NCBI GenBank assembly: GCA_963546405.1
Contig: CAUUNL010000051.1
Span: 1-12,191 of the forward strand
DNA: 12,191 nucleotides
Reading direction: 5' to 3'
Source: Abiotrophia defectiva_A
GTDB taxonomy: Bacteria > Bacillota > Bacilli > Lactobacillales > Aerococcaceae
Shown here: piece by piece, positions 6,040 through 12,191 of the stretch
How the letters are laid out: the number at the start of each line of letters is the position of its first letter
How positions within the stretch are numbered: position 1 is the stretch's first letter
Notes under the pieces: generated by a model
Seen by the model: only the letters and a program-made list of their open reading frames with translations
What the model was told of the DNA's origin: nothing
The model's database searches: none
Program-made: the position numbers and the translations under genes

Positions 6040-7338
6040 ATGTTCCGCAAACTGCGTTTCCAATTTATCGCCATTACCACCCTGGCTATCACCCTCATCC
6101 TTATGACCCTGGTCGGCGTCATTAACACGGTCCGCTACCTGCAGACCGAGCACGATATTCAGGCCGTGCTAGACTTGCTGACGGAAAATAAGGGGACCAT
6201 CCCGGACACCAAGGAGAACCGGCAGACCTTTGACCGCCAGTTTGTCAGCCAGGGGACCCTCTATAACTTTAACTACTTTAGCGCCCGCATTAAGGCCAAC
6301 GAGGCCATCATCAATCCGGGCACGGCCAACCACCTGACCTCGGAGCAAATTCAAGGCTTTGTGGATCAGTCGGGCCTGCAATCCTTCCGCGACCGGGGCT
6401 ACCTGGAAGAAGATGGGCGCTACTTCTCCTATCGCATTAGTCCCGTCTCCGAGAATGAGCGCCTGGTCGTCTTCTTCGAGACCACCCAGGCCTTTCGAGA
6501 CCGCTGGTCCCTCCTGGTCCTCTCCATCCAAATCGCCGCCATCAGCTGGCTGGCCTTTGTGGTGGTGGTGACCATCTTCTCTGGCCTGGCCATCCGGCCC
6601 TTTGTCCGCAATTACGACAAGCAACGCTCCTTCATTACCAATGCGGGGCATGAGCTCAAGACGCCACTGGCGGTCATTGCGGCCAATAATGAGCTGCAGG
6701 AGCTCTTAACCGGTGAGACCGAGTGGACCCAGAGCACCAAGGATCAGGTCGACCGTCTAGATCATTTGATTGCCAAATTAATCCGCCTGGCCCGGCTAGA
6801 AGAACGCAAGGACCAGGCACCTGTCACGGTGGACTTTAGCCAACTAGTCCAACGGGTCTCCCACAACATGTCGGCCCTCTGGGAACAAGAAGGCCTGCAT
6901 TACGAGGCCGACATTCAAGAAGGCATCAGCCTGCAAGGGGTGCCCGACGACCTCTATGAGTTGGTCAGCATCCTCCTGGATAATGCCCGCAAGTACTGCG
7001 ACCCTCAGGGCACTGTGCGCCTGCAACTGGCTAACTACAAGCCTTGGCTGAGGAAGGGGCGGGCGGTCTTGACCGTCTCCAACGATTATGCCGCCGGCCA
7101 GGGCCAGGACTACCGTCTCTTCTTCGACCGCTTCTACCGGTCCGACCAGTCCCGCACCCGCCAAGTGGCGAGCCCAGAGGGGGCAGACTTAGACTCGGCG
7201 CCAGCAGGTGGGGAGGCCAAGCCCGCCCAAGGCTACGGCATCGGCCTGTCCATGGCCCAAAACATTGTCAGTCTGCATCGGGGCAAAATCAGCGTCCACT
7301 ACAAGGATGGGGTCATCCGCTTTGTGGTCAGCCTCTAA
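6040..7338 (+). CDS. relS: sensor histidine kinase (RelS-like)
   Basis: A 432-aa membrane kinase. One membrane segment lies at about 8-32 and a second at about 157-182, enclosing an outer sensor region of about 124 residues with no domain I recognise. The phosphoacceptor box SFITNAGHELKTPL (197-210) has H204. The ATPase domain has an N box LLDNARKY with N315 and a G2 box GYGIGLSMA (398-406). The G1 box is degraded to VSNDYAAGQG, and a loop of about 25 residues rich in Ala, Gly and Glu (377-397) precedes G2. The start is 2 nt after the relR stop with AAGGGGG upstream, so the two are co-translated. It would sense an envelope or redox signal and phosphorylate the RelR-like partner. No terminator follows before the next gene. 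Confidence 0.92.
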   Translation: MFRKLRFQFIAITTLAITLILMTLVGVINTVRYLQTEHDIQAVLDLLTENKGTIPDTKENRQTFDRQFVSQGTLYNFNYFSARIKANEAIINPGTANHLTSEQIQGFVDQSGLQSFRDRGYLEEDGRYFSYRISPVSENERLVVFFETTQAFRDRWSLLVLSIQIAAISWLAFVVVVTIFSGLAIRPFVRNYDKQRSFITNAGHELKTPLAVIAANNELQELLTGETEWTQSTKDQVDRLDHLIAKLIRLARLEERKDQAPVTVDFSQLVQRVSHNMSALWEQEGLHYEADIQEGISLQGVPDDLYELVSILLDNARKYCDPQGTVRLQLANYKPWLRKGRAVLTVSNDYAAGQGQDYRLFFDRFYRSDQSRTRQVASPEGADLDSAPAGGEAKPAQGYGIGLSMAQNIVSLHRGKISVHYKDGVIRFVVSL

Positions 7339-7417
7339 AGCGCCTATTGAGTGTGTTTGCCTAAGGACATGATGGAGAGATGACAAAGCAAAATAAGTGT
7401 TAGGAGCTAAAGAACTG

Positions 7418-8032
7418 ATGGAATCGAGACCTGACTTTGATAAAATGACATCCTTTGAGCAGTTTAATAAGTACTATTGGTACCGTGAAGAAATGTCGCA
7501 GATCTGCAAGTCCTTAGGATTAGAATATAGAGGGACCAAACAAGAACTCAACCACATTATTGAAGCCTACTTCAAGGGCCATTTCATTAAGAAAGCGCCA
7601 AGAAAAAAGGTCAAGAAGCAGGTTGAAAATATTAGCTTAGATAGTCCCTTACTTGAATGTGGCTTTCCCTTTAATGCCAAGTTCAGAGAATATTTCGCTG
7701 CTGTGACGGGGATATCGCCCTTTAAATTTACGGCGGATATGGCGACTGCCTGGCGGAAAGTCAAAAGCGAAAAGGATGGCAAGTTTACTATCCAAGACTT
7801 GCTGAAGGTCTATTATGGCCAATCAGATTATGCCAAGTATGATCATTCCGTTTGTCAATGGAATCAGTTTTTAAAGGATTTCTGCGCCGATAAAAACAGT
7901 GGCCACTACTCAAACAAGTTAAAAGTAGCGGCCATTCTCTGGAAAGAAGTCAGAGATTCGGACAAGGAAAAACGCTATTCAGACAATCTCTTAAGGGACT
8001 ATGAAGATAAGATAAAAGACTATCGCCAGTAG
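7418..8032 (+). CDS. SAP-domain protein with a DUF6434-like C-terminal region
   Basis: 204 aa. Residues 13-55 (YYWYREEMSQICKSLGL..GTKQELNHIIEAY) look like a SAP helix-extension-helix domain, a fold linked to DNA or RNA binding. A basic linker follows (KKAPRKKVKKQ, 58-68). The rest (about 85-180) holds the repeated aromatic/basic pattern of DUF6434-type proteins, for example QWNQFLKDF and AAILWKEVRD. The exact role is unknown; nucleic acid binding is an inference from the fold. The ATG at 7418 has AGGAG 11 nt upstream; a GTG at 7397 is the other choice but lacks a near site. It starts 79 nt after relS with no terminator between, so read-through is possible. Its codons are clearly more AT-rich than those of relPRS, hinting at a separate origin. 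Confidence 0.75.
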   Translation: MESRPDFDKMTSFEQFNKYYWYREEMSQICKSLGLEYRGTKQELNHIIEAYFKGHFIKKAPRKKVKKQVENISLDSPLLECGFPFNAKFREYFAAVTGISPFKFTADMATAWRKVKSEKDGKFTIQDLLKVYYGQSDYAKYDHSVCQWNQFLKDFCADKNSGHYSNKLKVAAILWKEVRDSDKEKRYSDNLLRDYEDKIKDYRQ

Positions 8033-8063
8033 GCAAGGCCCAACTGATTAAATCCAAGACAGA

Positions 8064-8095
8064 ACAGTAAACCATTCGGTTTACTGTTTTTCTTT
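8064..8095 (+). terminator. intrinsic terminator after the SAP-domain gene
   Basis: A perfect 10-bp stem ACAGTAAACC/GGTTTACTGT with loop ATTC, then TTTTCTTT. It closes transcription from the relPRS side and isolates the flavin operon. Confidence 0.93.
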
Positions 8096-8269
8096 GCCTA
8101 AAAATGCTAAAGGACAAAGTCGCTATAGCCCTGAATTTAAGCTGATGGGCGAAGGATTCTTAGGGGCTCTCTGCTCTAACAAGTGCCACCTTCGGCCTCC
8201 CTTGCAAGCAAGGACTTAGCTCAGCTAGCCGGCAGATTAGCCCACCCTCAGGATTGGTTCTAGAATAAC
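8096..8269. other. intergenic stretch, possible scrap of an IS3-type transposase start
   Basis: There is no credible gene here. In one plus-strand frame (8118-8144) the codons read SRYSPEFKL, which resembles the N terminus of OrfA from IS3-family elements. The match is short, no start codon or inverted end repeat is visible, and the frame loses resemblance at once. Chance similarity is quite possible. Nothing else was recognised. Confidence 0.2.
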
Positions 8270-8298
8270 TTGTGAAAACGCTGTAAGGGTGCTATAAT
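8270..8298 (+). promoter_or_regulatory. promoter of the flavin operon with overlapping cre-like site
   Basis: TTGTGA at 8270-8275, a 17-nt spacer, TATAAT at 8293-8298. The predicted start is about 8305. TGAAAACGCTGTAA at 8273-8286 matches the CcpA consensus TGWNANCGNTNWCA at all but one fixed position and overlaps the -35 and spacer. Such a place fits repression by CcpA when preferred sugars are present. The promoter call is firm; the cre call is from consensus only. Confidence 0.8.
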
Positions 8299-8337
8299 AG
8301 AAATGGATGTTTGTATAACACGGAGGGGAGTGGTGAA

Positions 8338-9258
8338 TTGCCTTATATCAAACGTGTCATTCATTTGATGGGTGCGACAATCGCCATTTCACTGGCAGAC
8401 TCGGAAGATCCGAGCCTCCTCGATGCGGTGGAAGAACGTCTACATACCTATAATATGCGCTTTAGTGCCAATGATGCGCGCTCGGAGCTTATGCAGGTCA
8501 ATCTGCAAGCAGGCTTGGCCCCAGTTAAGGTCCATCCCGAGCTCTTCGAGCTCATTCAACTGGGACGGACTCACAGCCTAGCCCCTGGTAGCCATCTCAA
8601 TATCGCCATAGGGCCCTTGGTCCAAACTTGGCGGATTGGCTTTAAAGATGCCCGCGTCCCAAGCCCACAGGAAATTCAAGCGGCCTTGGCCCTCACGGAC
8701 CCAGCCAATATCCTCATGGATGAGGACAAGTTGGCAGTCCAGCTGGCCTTGCCCGGCATGAAGCTGGACCTTGGTGCCCTAGCCAAAGGCTATATCGCCG
8801 ACCGCCTCAAGGATTTCTTGTTAGAGCAGGGTGTCCAATCAGCCTTGATTGACTTAGGCGGTAATATTCTGACCATTGGCCAGAATCAAGACCGGCAACA
8901 AGCTTGGCAGATTGGCATTCAGAATCCCTTGGCGGCACGTGGCCAACACCTCATGGTCCTACCAATTGTGGACCAATCGGTGGTGACCTCAGGCATCTAT
9001 GAGCGGACCCTATCGCGCGGAGGTCAGACCTACCACCACATACTGGATCGCCAGACGGGTTATCCTATGACCAGCCCCATTGCCAGCCTGACCATTATTG
9101 CCCAGCATTCCGTCGATTGCGAAATCTGGACCACCCGCCTCTTCGGCGACATGCCAGCGGATATCCTGGACCAGGTCGAGGCTCAAACCGGTCTAGAGGC
9201 TGTCTTAGTCACCCAAGACCAACACATCTACCATACTTCCGGTCTCAAGCGAGACTGA
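8338..9258 (+). CDS. apbE: ApbE-type FAD:protein FMN transferase, cytosolic
   Basis: 306 aa. ApbE enzymes split FAD and attach FMN through a phosphoester to a Thr or Ser in D-x-x-S/T-G-A-T/S motifs of target proteins. Family marks are LDLGALAKGY (143-152), DLGGN (172-176), SGIYER (218-223), HHILDRQTG (233-241) and the metal-site region around D260 and T265/T266. The TTG at 8338 is chosen: GGAGGGG lies 9 nt upstream, while the other TTG at 8311 is only about 6 nt from the predicted transcript start. There is no signal peptide or lipobox, unlike exported ApbE/FmnB proteins, so it should act in the cytosol. Two FMN reductase genes follow at 27-nt gaps, and the second ends in two target-like motifs, making it the likely substrate. 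Confidence 0.92.
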   Translation: MPYIKRVIHLMGATIAISLADSEDPSLLDAVEERLHTYNMRFSANDARSELMQVNLQAGLAPVKVHPELFELIQLGRTHSLAPGSHLNIAIGPLVQTWRIGFKDARVPSPQEIQAALALTDPANILMDEDKLAVQLALPGMKLDLGALAKGYIADRLKDFLLEQGVQSALIDLGGNILTIGQNQDRQQAWQIGIQNPLAARGQHLMVLPIVDQSVVTSGIYERTLSRGGQTYHHILDRQTGYPMTSPIASLTIIAQHSVDCEIWTTRLFGDMPADILDQVEAQTGLEAVLVTQDQHIYHTSGLKRD

Positions 9259-9285
9259 ACATTCTAAGTATAGAGAGGAACACTT

Positions 9286-9894
9286 ATGACAAAATTTATT
9301 GCACTTGTTGGGACTAACTTCCAACGTTCCACTAACCGTCGTTTGCTTCAATACATGCAGAAGCATTTTGCTGATAAGGCAGAAATCGAACTCGTTGAGA
9401 TTCAAGATATCCCACTCTTCAACAAACCAGCTGACAAGCAAGTTCCAGAGCTCGTTAAGGAAATTGCGGCTAAAATCGATGCGGCTGATGGGGTCATCAT
9501 CGGGACACCTGAATACGACCACGCTATTCCAGCAGTCTTAATGAGCGCCTTGGCTTGGCTCTCTTATGGGATTTACCCACTCTTGAACAAGCCAGTTATG
9601 ATTACCGGGGCTTCTTACGGGACCTTAGGTTCTTCACGGGCTCAATTACAATTACGCCAAATCCTGGACTCCCCAGAATTGAAGGCTAACGTGATGCCTG
9701 GTTCAGAATTCCTCTTGTCACACTCCTTACAGGCCTTTGACAAGAAGGGCAACCTGATTGACCTAGACACCATTAAGAAATTAGACGCCATCTTCGATGA
9801 TTTCCGTTTATTCGTGAAGATTACGCAAAAGCTGAAAAGCGCGCAAGATCTGCTCCACAAAGAAGCGGAAAACTTTGACTGGGAAAACCTATAA
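9286..9894 (+). CDS. NADPH-dependent FMN reductase family protein
   Basis: A 202-aa flavodoxin-fold reductase. Visible motifs are the phosphate-binding loop GTNFQRSTNRRLL (9-21), TPEYDHAIPAVLMSALAWLSY in the flavin-contact region (about 74-94), and GASYGTLGSSRAQLQLRQIL (107-126). Such enzymes use NAD(P)H to reduce FMN or, through bound FMN, quinones, azo dyes or other acceptors. It has no signal peptide and no flavinylation motif. It lies 27 nt after apbE and 27 nt before a paralogue that shares its whole length, including VPLFN/IPLFN, DGVII.TPE, WLSY, KPVMI.GASY and SRAQ, so the two arose by duplication. AGAGAGG precedes the ATG by 7 nt. Codons are strongly biased (AAC, GAA, CCA, TTC) as in highly expressed genes, more so than in apbE. 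Confidence 0.88.
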   Translation: MTKFIALVGTNFQRSTNRRLLQYMQKHFADKAEIELVEIQDIPLFNKPADKQVPELVKEIAAKIDAADGVIIGTPEYDHAIPAVLMSALAWLSYGIYPLLNKPVMITGASYGTLGSSRAQLQLRQILDSPELKANVMPGSEFLLSHSLQAFDKKGNLIDLDTIKKLDAIFDDFRLFVKITQKLKSAQDLLHKEAENFDWENL

Positions 9895-9921
9895 CATACG
9901 TGACGAGAAGGGAAGAAAACT

Positions 9922-11166
9922 ATGAAATTTGTCGGACTTGTTGGTTCAAACGCTGAACAATCCTATAACCGTAAATTATTAGAGTTTATCCGCCGGGAAT
10001 TCAAACTCAAATTCGAATTAGAAGTGATGGAAATTGATGAAGTACCTCTCTTCAATCAAGAAAGCAAATGGGACGATAGCTTCCAACTTCGCTTGCTTTA
10101 CAACAAAATCACACGTGCGGATGGGGTCATTATCGCAACTCCAGAACACAACCACACCATTACCGCAGCCTTGAAGAATGTTTTGGAATGGTTGTCTTAT
10201 GAAGTACACCCATTTGAAAGCAAACCTGTCATGATCGTAGGAGCTTCCTACCATGACCAAGGGACTTCACGTGCTCAAGTTCACCTCCGCAAGATCCTGG
10301 ACGCACCAGGGGTCAACGCTTATACCTTACCAGGCAATGAATTCCTATTAGGTAAAGCCAAAGAAGCCTTCGACTTGAACGGCAACATCACCAACGAAGG
10401 GACTGTTAAGTTCTTAGGCTCTTGCTTGGATAACTTCGTTAAGTATGTGGAGGTTGTTTCTAAATTGAAGAAACCAAAACCAATCGAACCTGAAGACTTA
10501 GATGTAACCAACCCAATCGCGACTACCATCCAAGGGGTGGATCCAGATGATCCAGAATGGGTAGAAAAAGCAGCTGAGCTGGTAGGGGCAGTCTCTGGCG
10601 ATACTTACGTCAAGTTAGACCACGGGATTCTGACCGTTAACCAAATCGACATGTTCCTTAAGGCTATGCCTTTCGAGTTGACCTATGCCGATGATAACAA
10701 CCAATTCCTCTACTATAACAACGCTCACCAAGATCCTAACACCATGTTTGCTAAACGCGTGCCATCTCAATCAGGTAGCCGCTTATCAACCGTTCACAAC
10801 TCCTTGCCAGCTGCACGGATGAAGAACGTTGAGTGGGTAGTTGGGGTTCTCCGTAACGGCGACCAAGAATACGTACGGACCATCGTACCGGGTTCACCTG
10901 AAGGGGTGATTAACACTCACAACTACCAAGCCATGTACTACCCAGATGGCTCTTACGCTGGGATCAACGAGATTGTCTTCAACTTCCAACCATGGTTAGA
11001 CTGGTACTTACAATCTACTGGTCAACGCTTAGTTGGCGGTAACGGCACTGTTGCCCCTGGCCCACACGGTGGTGGCCATGCCGATGCGACTTCTGGTGCT
11101 TCTGATGCGCCAGACAGCCACGGTGGCGGCGGCCATGCTGACGCTACTTCTGGCGCCAGCAACTAA
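9922..11166 (+). CDS. FMN reductase-PAS fusion with a doubled flavinylation-motif tail
   Basis: 414 aa in three parts. Residues 1-182 are an NADPH-dependent FMN reductase domain (GSNAEQSYNRKLL, TPEHNHTITAALKNVLEWLSY, GASYHDQGTSRAQVHLRKIL). After a linker (183-235), residues 236-368 resemble the PAS-like domain found at the end of DUF438 proteins (MPFELTYADDNNQFLYYN, VEWVVGVLR, YPDGSYAGINEIVFNFQPW). The tail (about 371-414) is Gly/His-rich and contains DATSGAS at 388-394 and 407-413. These fit the ApbE target consensus; S394 and S413 would be the FMN-bearing residues. ApbE is encoded two genes upstream. No export signal is visible. I infer a cytosolic electron carrier moving NAD(P)H electrons through reductase flavin to tail-bound FMN; the acceptor is unknown. 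Codon use suggests strong expression. A terminator follows 14 nt after the stop. Confidence 0.88.
   Translation: MKFVGLVGSNAEQSYNRKLLEFIRREFKLKFELEVMEIDEVPLFNQESKWDDSFQLRLLYNKITRADGVIIATPEHNHTITAALKNVLEWLSYEVHPFESKPVMIVGASYHDQGTSRAQVHLRKILDAPGVNAYTLPGNEFLLGKAKEAFDLNGNITNEGTVKFLGSCLDNFVKYVEVVSKLKKPKPIEPEDLDVTNPIATTIQGVDPDDPEWVEKAAELVGAVSGDTYVKLDHGILTVNQIDMFLKAMPFELTYADDNNQFLYYNNAHQDPNTMFAKRVPSQSGSRLSTVHNSLPAARMKNVEWVVGVLRNGDQEYVRTIVPGSPEGVINTHNYQAMYYPDGSYAGINEIVFNFQPWLDWYLQSTGQRLVGGNGTVAPGPHGGGHADATSGASDAPDSHGGGGHADATSGASN
11065..11163 (+). repeat. coding repeat: two HGGG-HADATSGAS units
   Basis: Two units about 57 nt (19 codons) apart encode HGGG-HADATSGAS and HGGGG-HADATSGAS at the end of the fusion protein. 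Synonymous sites differ (GATGCGACTTCTGGT against GACGCTACTTCTGGC), so the duplication is not recent and the amino-acid motif has been kept. Confidence 0.85.
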
Positions 11167-11180
11167 TTAAGCCTAAGCAA

Positions 11181-11211
11181 AGGGCGCCCGACTCAGTCGG
11201 GCGCTCTTTTT
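11181..11211 (+). terminator. intrinsic terminator of the flavin operon
   Basis: A 9-bp GC-rich core GCGCCCGAC/GTCGGGCGC with loop TCA, extended outward by a G-T and further pairs, followed by CTCTTTTT. Confidence 0.93.
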
Positions 11212-11224
11212 GTGTTTGTGGCAT

Positions 11225-11252
11225 AAAAAAAATCCCTGCCGAGGCAGGGATT
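11225..11252 (-). terminator. intrinsic terminator of the AraC-family gene
   Basis: On the minus strand a 9-bp stem AATCCCTGC/GCAGGGATT with a 4-nt loop runs into eight T residues. It lies 16 nt after the regulator's stop codon and back to back with the flavin-operon terminator. Confidence 0.9.
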
Positions 11253-11268
11253 GAAGTCAAGTTTAGCC

Positions 11269-12084
11269 TTATACTGGTACCGTGTTAGCTGAGTAGCGTT
11301 TGCGGTATTGGGAAGGCGTACAGTGGTTGTTCTCCTTGAAGGTCTTGGAGAAGTGAGAAGGTGAGTGGAAGCCAACCCGGTCTGAGATATCAGAGACGGT
11401 AATGTTAGACTTAGCCAATAGCTTCTCTGCTTCTTCTAAGCGCACATGGATCAGGTAGTCAATTGGTGACAAGCCAGTTTGTTGCTTGAAGAGGCGAATC
11501 AGGTAGTATTTATTGATATCCACTAAGTCAGACAACTCTTCCAAGGTAATCTTCTTAGAGTAGTTCTTGCGGATGTAATTTTGTAGCACGTCTATCTCAT
11601 TGTGCTTAGCTTGGAGGCTGGCGTCCTTGATTGATAATTCGTTGTGACGTAAGAGATGAATCATCACACACTCAATCAGCTTTTTCATGATGAGGTCGGA
11701 ACCGCGGAAACGGTTGGACTCTTCAATCAGAGCCAAGTCCAAGTAGTACTTGAGCGTTGGGTTAGGATGGGAGGCCACAAATAATTGTGAACTAGAGTTG
11801 GCTTCCTGTGAGGAAGTGAAGACAACGCCGGATAGGGCAATGCAGATCCAGTCAATCTTCCGAATTGGATCAAGGGTAATGGTGGTGCCTGGGTTCAGGA
11901 TAATGACATCACGTTTCTTAATCTCGTGTTGTTCATATTCTGAGTGACAAATACCCGCGCCTTTGTTAACATAGAAAATTAATAAATCTTCTGATGCTAT
12001 TTTGTGATGCTCGTTGGCAGGTAATTGCTGAGTTGTAATCGAAGTTAGTTTGACTGATGCAGAATTTACATTCGAAATATACAT
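11269..12084 (-). CDS. AraC-family transcriptional regulator
   Basis: 271 aa. The N-terminal half (about 15-95) has the beta-strand pattern of a cupin-like effector domain (LLIFYVNKGAG, RDVIILNPGT). The C-terminal 100 residues form a double helix-turn-helix: the first at about 182-202 (EELSDLVDINKYYLIRLFKQ) and the second at about 230-250 (VSDISDRVGFHSPSHFSKTF), ending with the family mark TPSQYRKRY (256-264). Such proteins often answer to sugars or small metabolites and activate a nearby gene. The ATG at 12084 is chosen because AAAGGAGATT precedes it; a longer in-frame start at 12147 has no such site and lies in promoter-like sequence. It is convergent with the flavin operon. The effector is unknown, and the likeliest target is whatever lies beyond the right edge. 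Confidence 0.92.
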   Translation of the reverse strand: MYISNVNSASVKLTSITTQQLPANEHHKIASEDLLIFYVNKGAGICHSEYEQHEIKKRDVIILNPGTTITLDPIRKIDWICIALSGVVFTSSQEANSSSQLFVASHPNPTLKYYLDLALIEESNRFRGSDLIMKKLIECVMIHLLRHNELSIKDASLQAKHNEIDVLQNYIRKNYSKKITLEELSDLVDINKYYLIRLFKQQTGLSPIDYLIHVRLEEAEKLLAKSNITVSDISDRVGFHSPSHFSKTFKENNHCTPSQYRKRYSANTVPV

Positions 12085-12107
12085 AAAAAGCAATCTCCTT
12101 TCTGTTT

Positions 12108-12137
12108 TTGAGCGAACGTGCAATGTTCTACTATAAT
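12108..12137 (+). promoter_or_regulatory. possible rightward promoter leaving the window
   Basis: TTGAGC at 12108-12113, an 18-nt spacer, TATAAT at 12132-12137 on the plus strand. It would transcribe a divergent gene beyond 12191, a common layout for AraC regulators and their targets. Confidence 0.5.
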
Positions 12138-12164
12138 AATACACCATTTAAATTAAAATTGGAA
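12136..12164 (-). promoter_or_regulatory. possible promoter of the AraC-family gene
   Basis: On the minus strand TTCCAA (12164-12159), a 17-nt spacer and TATTAT (12141-12136). The -35 match is weak. It overlaps the rightward -10, so the two promoters may compete. Confidence 0.35.
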
Positions 12165-12191
12165 CCCGTACCATTGGGTATCCCATTAAAT

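Noticed and set aside
6169..6651. 160-codon minus-strand frame opposite the histidine kinase
   Set aside because: It is a shadow of GC-rich codons of the kinase; there is no ribosome binding site and no recognisable domain.
7347..7375. Promoter TTGAGT-N17-TGATGG before the SAP-domain gene
   Set aside because: The -10 matches the consensus too poorly to support a call.
8118..8144. IS3-type transposase pseudogene
   Set aside because: Only nine codons resemble an OrfA start; without end repeats or further homology it is kept only as a weak note on the intergenic stretch.
8311..8337. TTG start of apbE at 8311
   Set aside because: It is only about 6 nt from the predicted transcript start and has no ribosome binding site; TTG 8338 has GGAGGGG.
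9241..9256. Small hairpin GTCTC-AAGC-GAGAC at the end of apbE as a terminator
   Set aside because: The stem is only 5 bp and no T-tract follows, so it would not stop transcription into the next gene.

Overview
The window looks like chromosomal DNA of a Gram-positive bacterium of the order Lactobacillales. The signs are: a compact tRNA cluster in which four of five genes lack an encoded CCA end, strong AGGAGG ribosome binding sites, sigma-A type promoters, a cre-like site, and above all an ABC-exporter pair followed by a small alarmone synthetase and a two-component system. That arrangement is known from streptococci as rcrPQ-relPRS. The genus cannot be fixed from the sequence alone. Base composition is moderate, with GC-rich codon use in relPRS and a more AT-rich SAP-domain gene after it.

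Layout. 1-442: the end of a tRNA cluster (Glu, Ser, fMet, Asp, Gly), closed by an intrinsic terminator. 443-588: a good promoter and a structured leader containing a possible mini-ORF, an attenuator-like hairpin and a triple inverted repeat. 589-4198: two overlapping genes for a heterodimeric ABC multidrug-type exporter (RcrP/RcrQ, LmrC/LmrD, EfrA/EfrB type), closed by a terminator. 4199-4701: a non-coding stretch with an 82-bp tandem palindromic repeat, then an extended -10 promoter. 4702-7338: relP-like alarmone synthetase, OmpR-type response regulator and histidine kinase, tightly coupled. 7418-8032: a SAP/DUF6434-type protein with a terminator. 8270-11166: a three-gene flavin operon under a promoter overlapped by a cre-like site: cytosolic apbE flavin transferase, an NADPH-dependent FMN reductase, and a second FMN reductase fused to a PAS-like domain and a C-terminal tail. 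11225-12084: an AraC-family regulator on the minus strand, convergent with the flavin operon; its upstream region also carries a possible rightward promoter leaving the window.

How the parts work together. The exporter plus RelPRS set would join export, envelope sensing and (p)ppGpp synthesis, as in streptococci, but the MarR-type regulator gene rcrR that precedes the exporter genes there is absent; a tRNA cluster and a structured leader sit in its place.

The most striking feature is the tail of the third flavin gene. It carries two copies of DATSGAS, which matches the ApbE flavinylation consensus (D-x-x-S/T-G-A-T/S). The gene lies in one operon with an ApbE that has no signal peptide. The sequence therefore suggests a cytosolic oxidoreductase whose flexible tail is loaded with one or two covalent FMN groups. 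This is inference from motif and operon context and needs a homology search and mass spectrometry to confirm.
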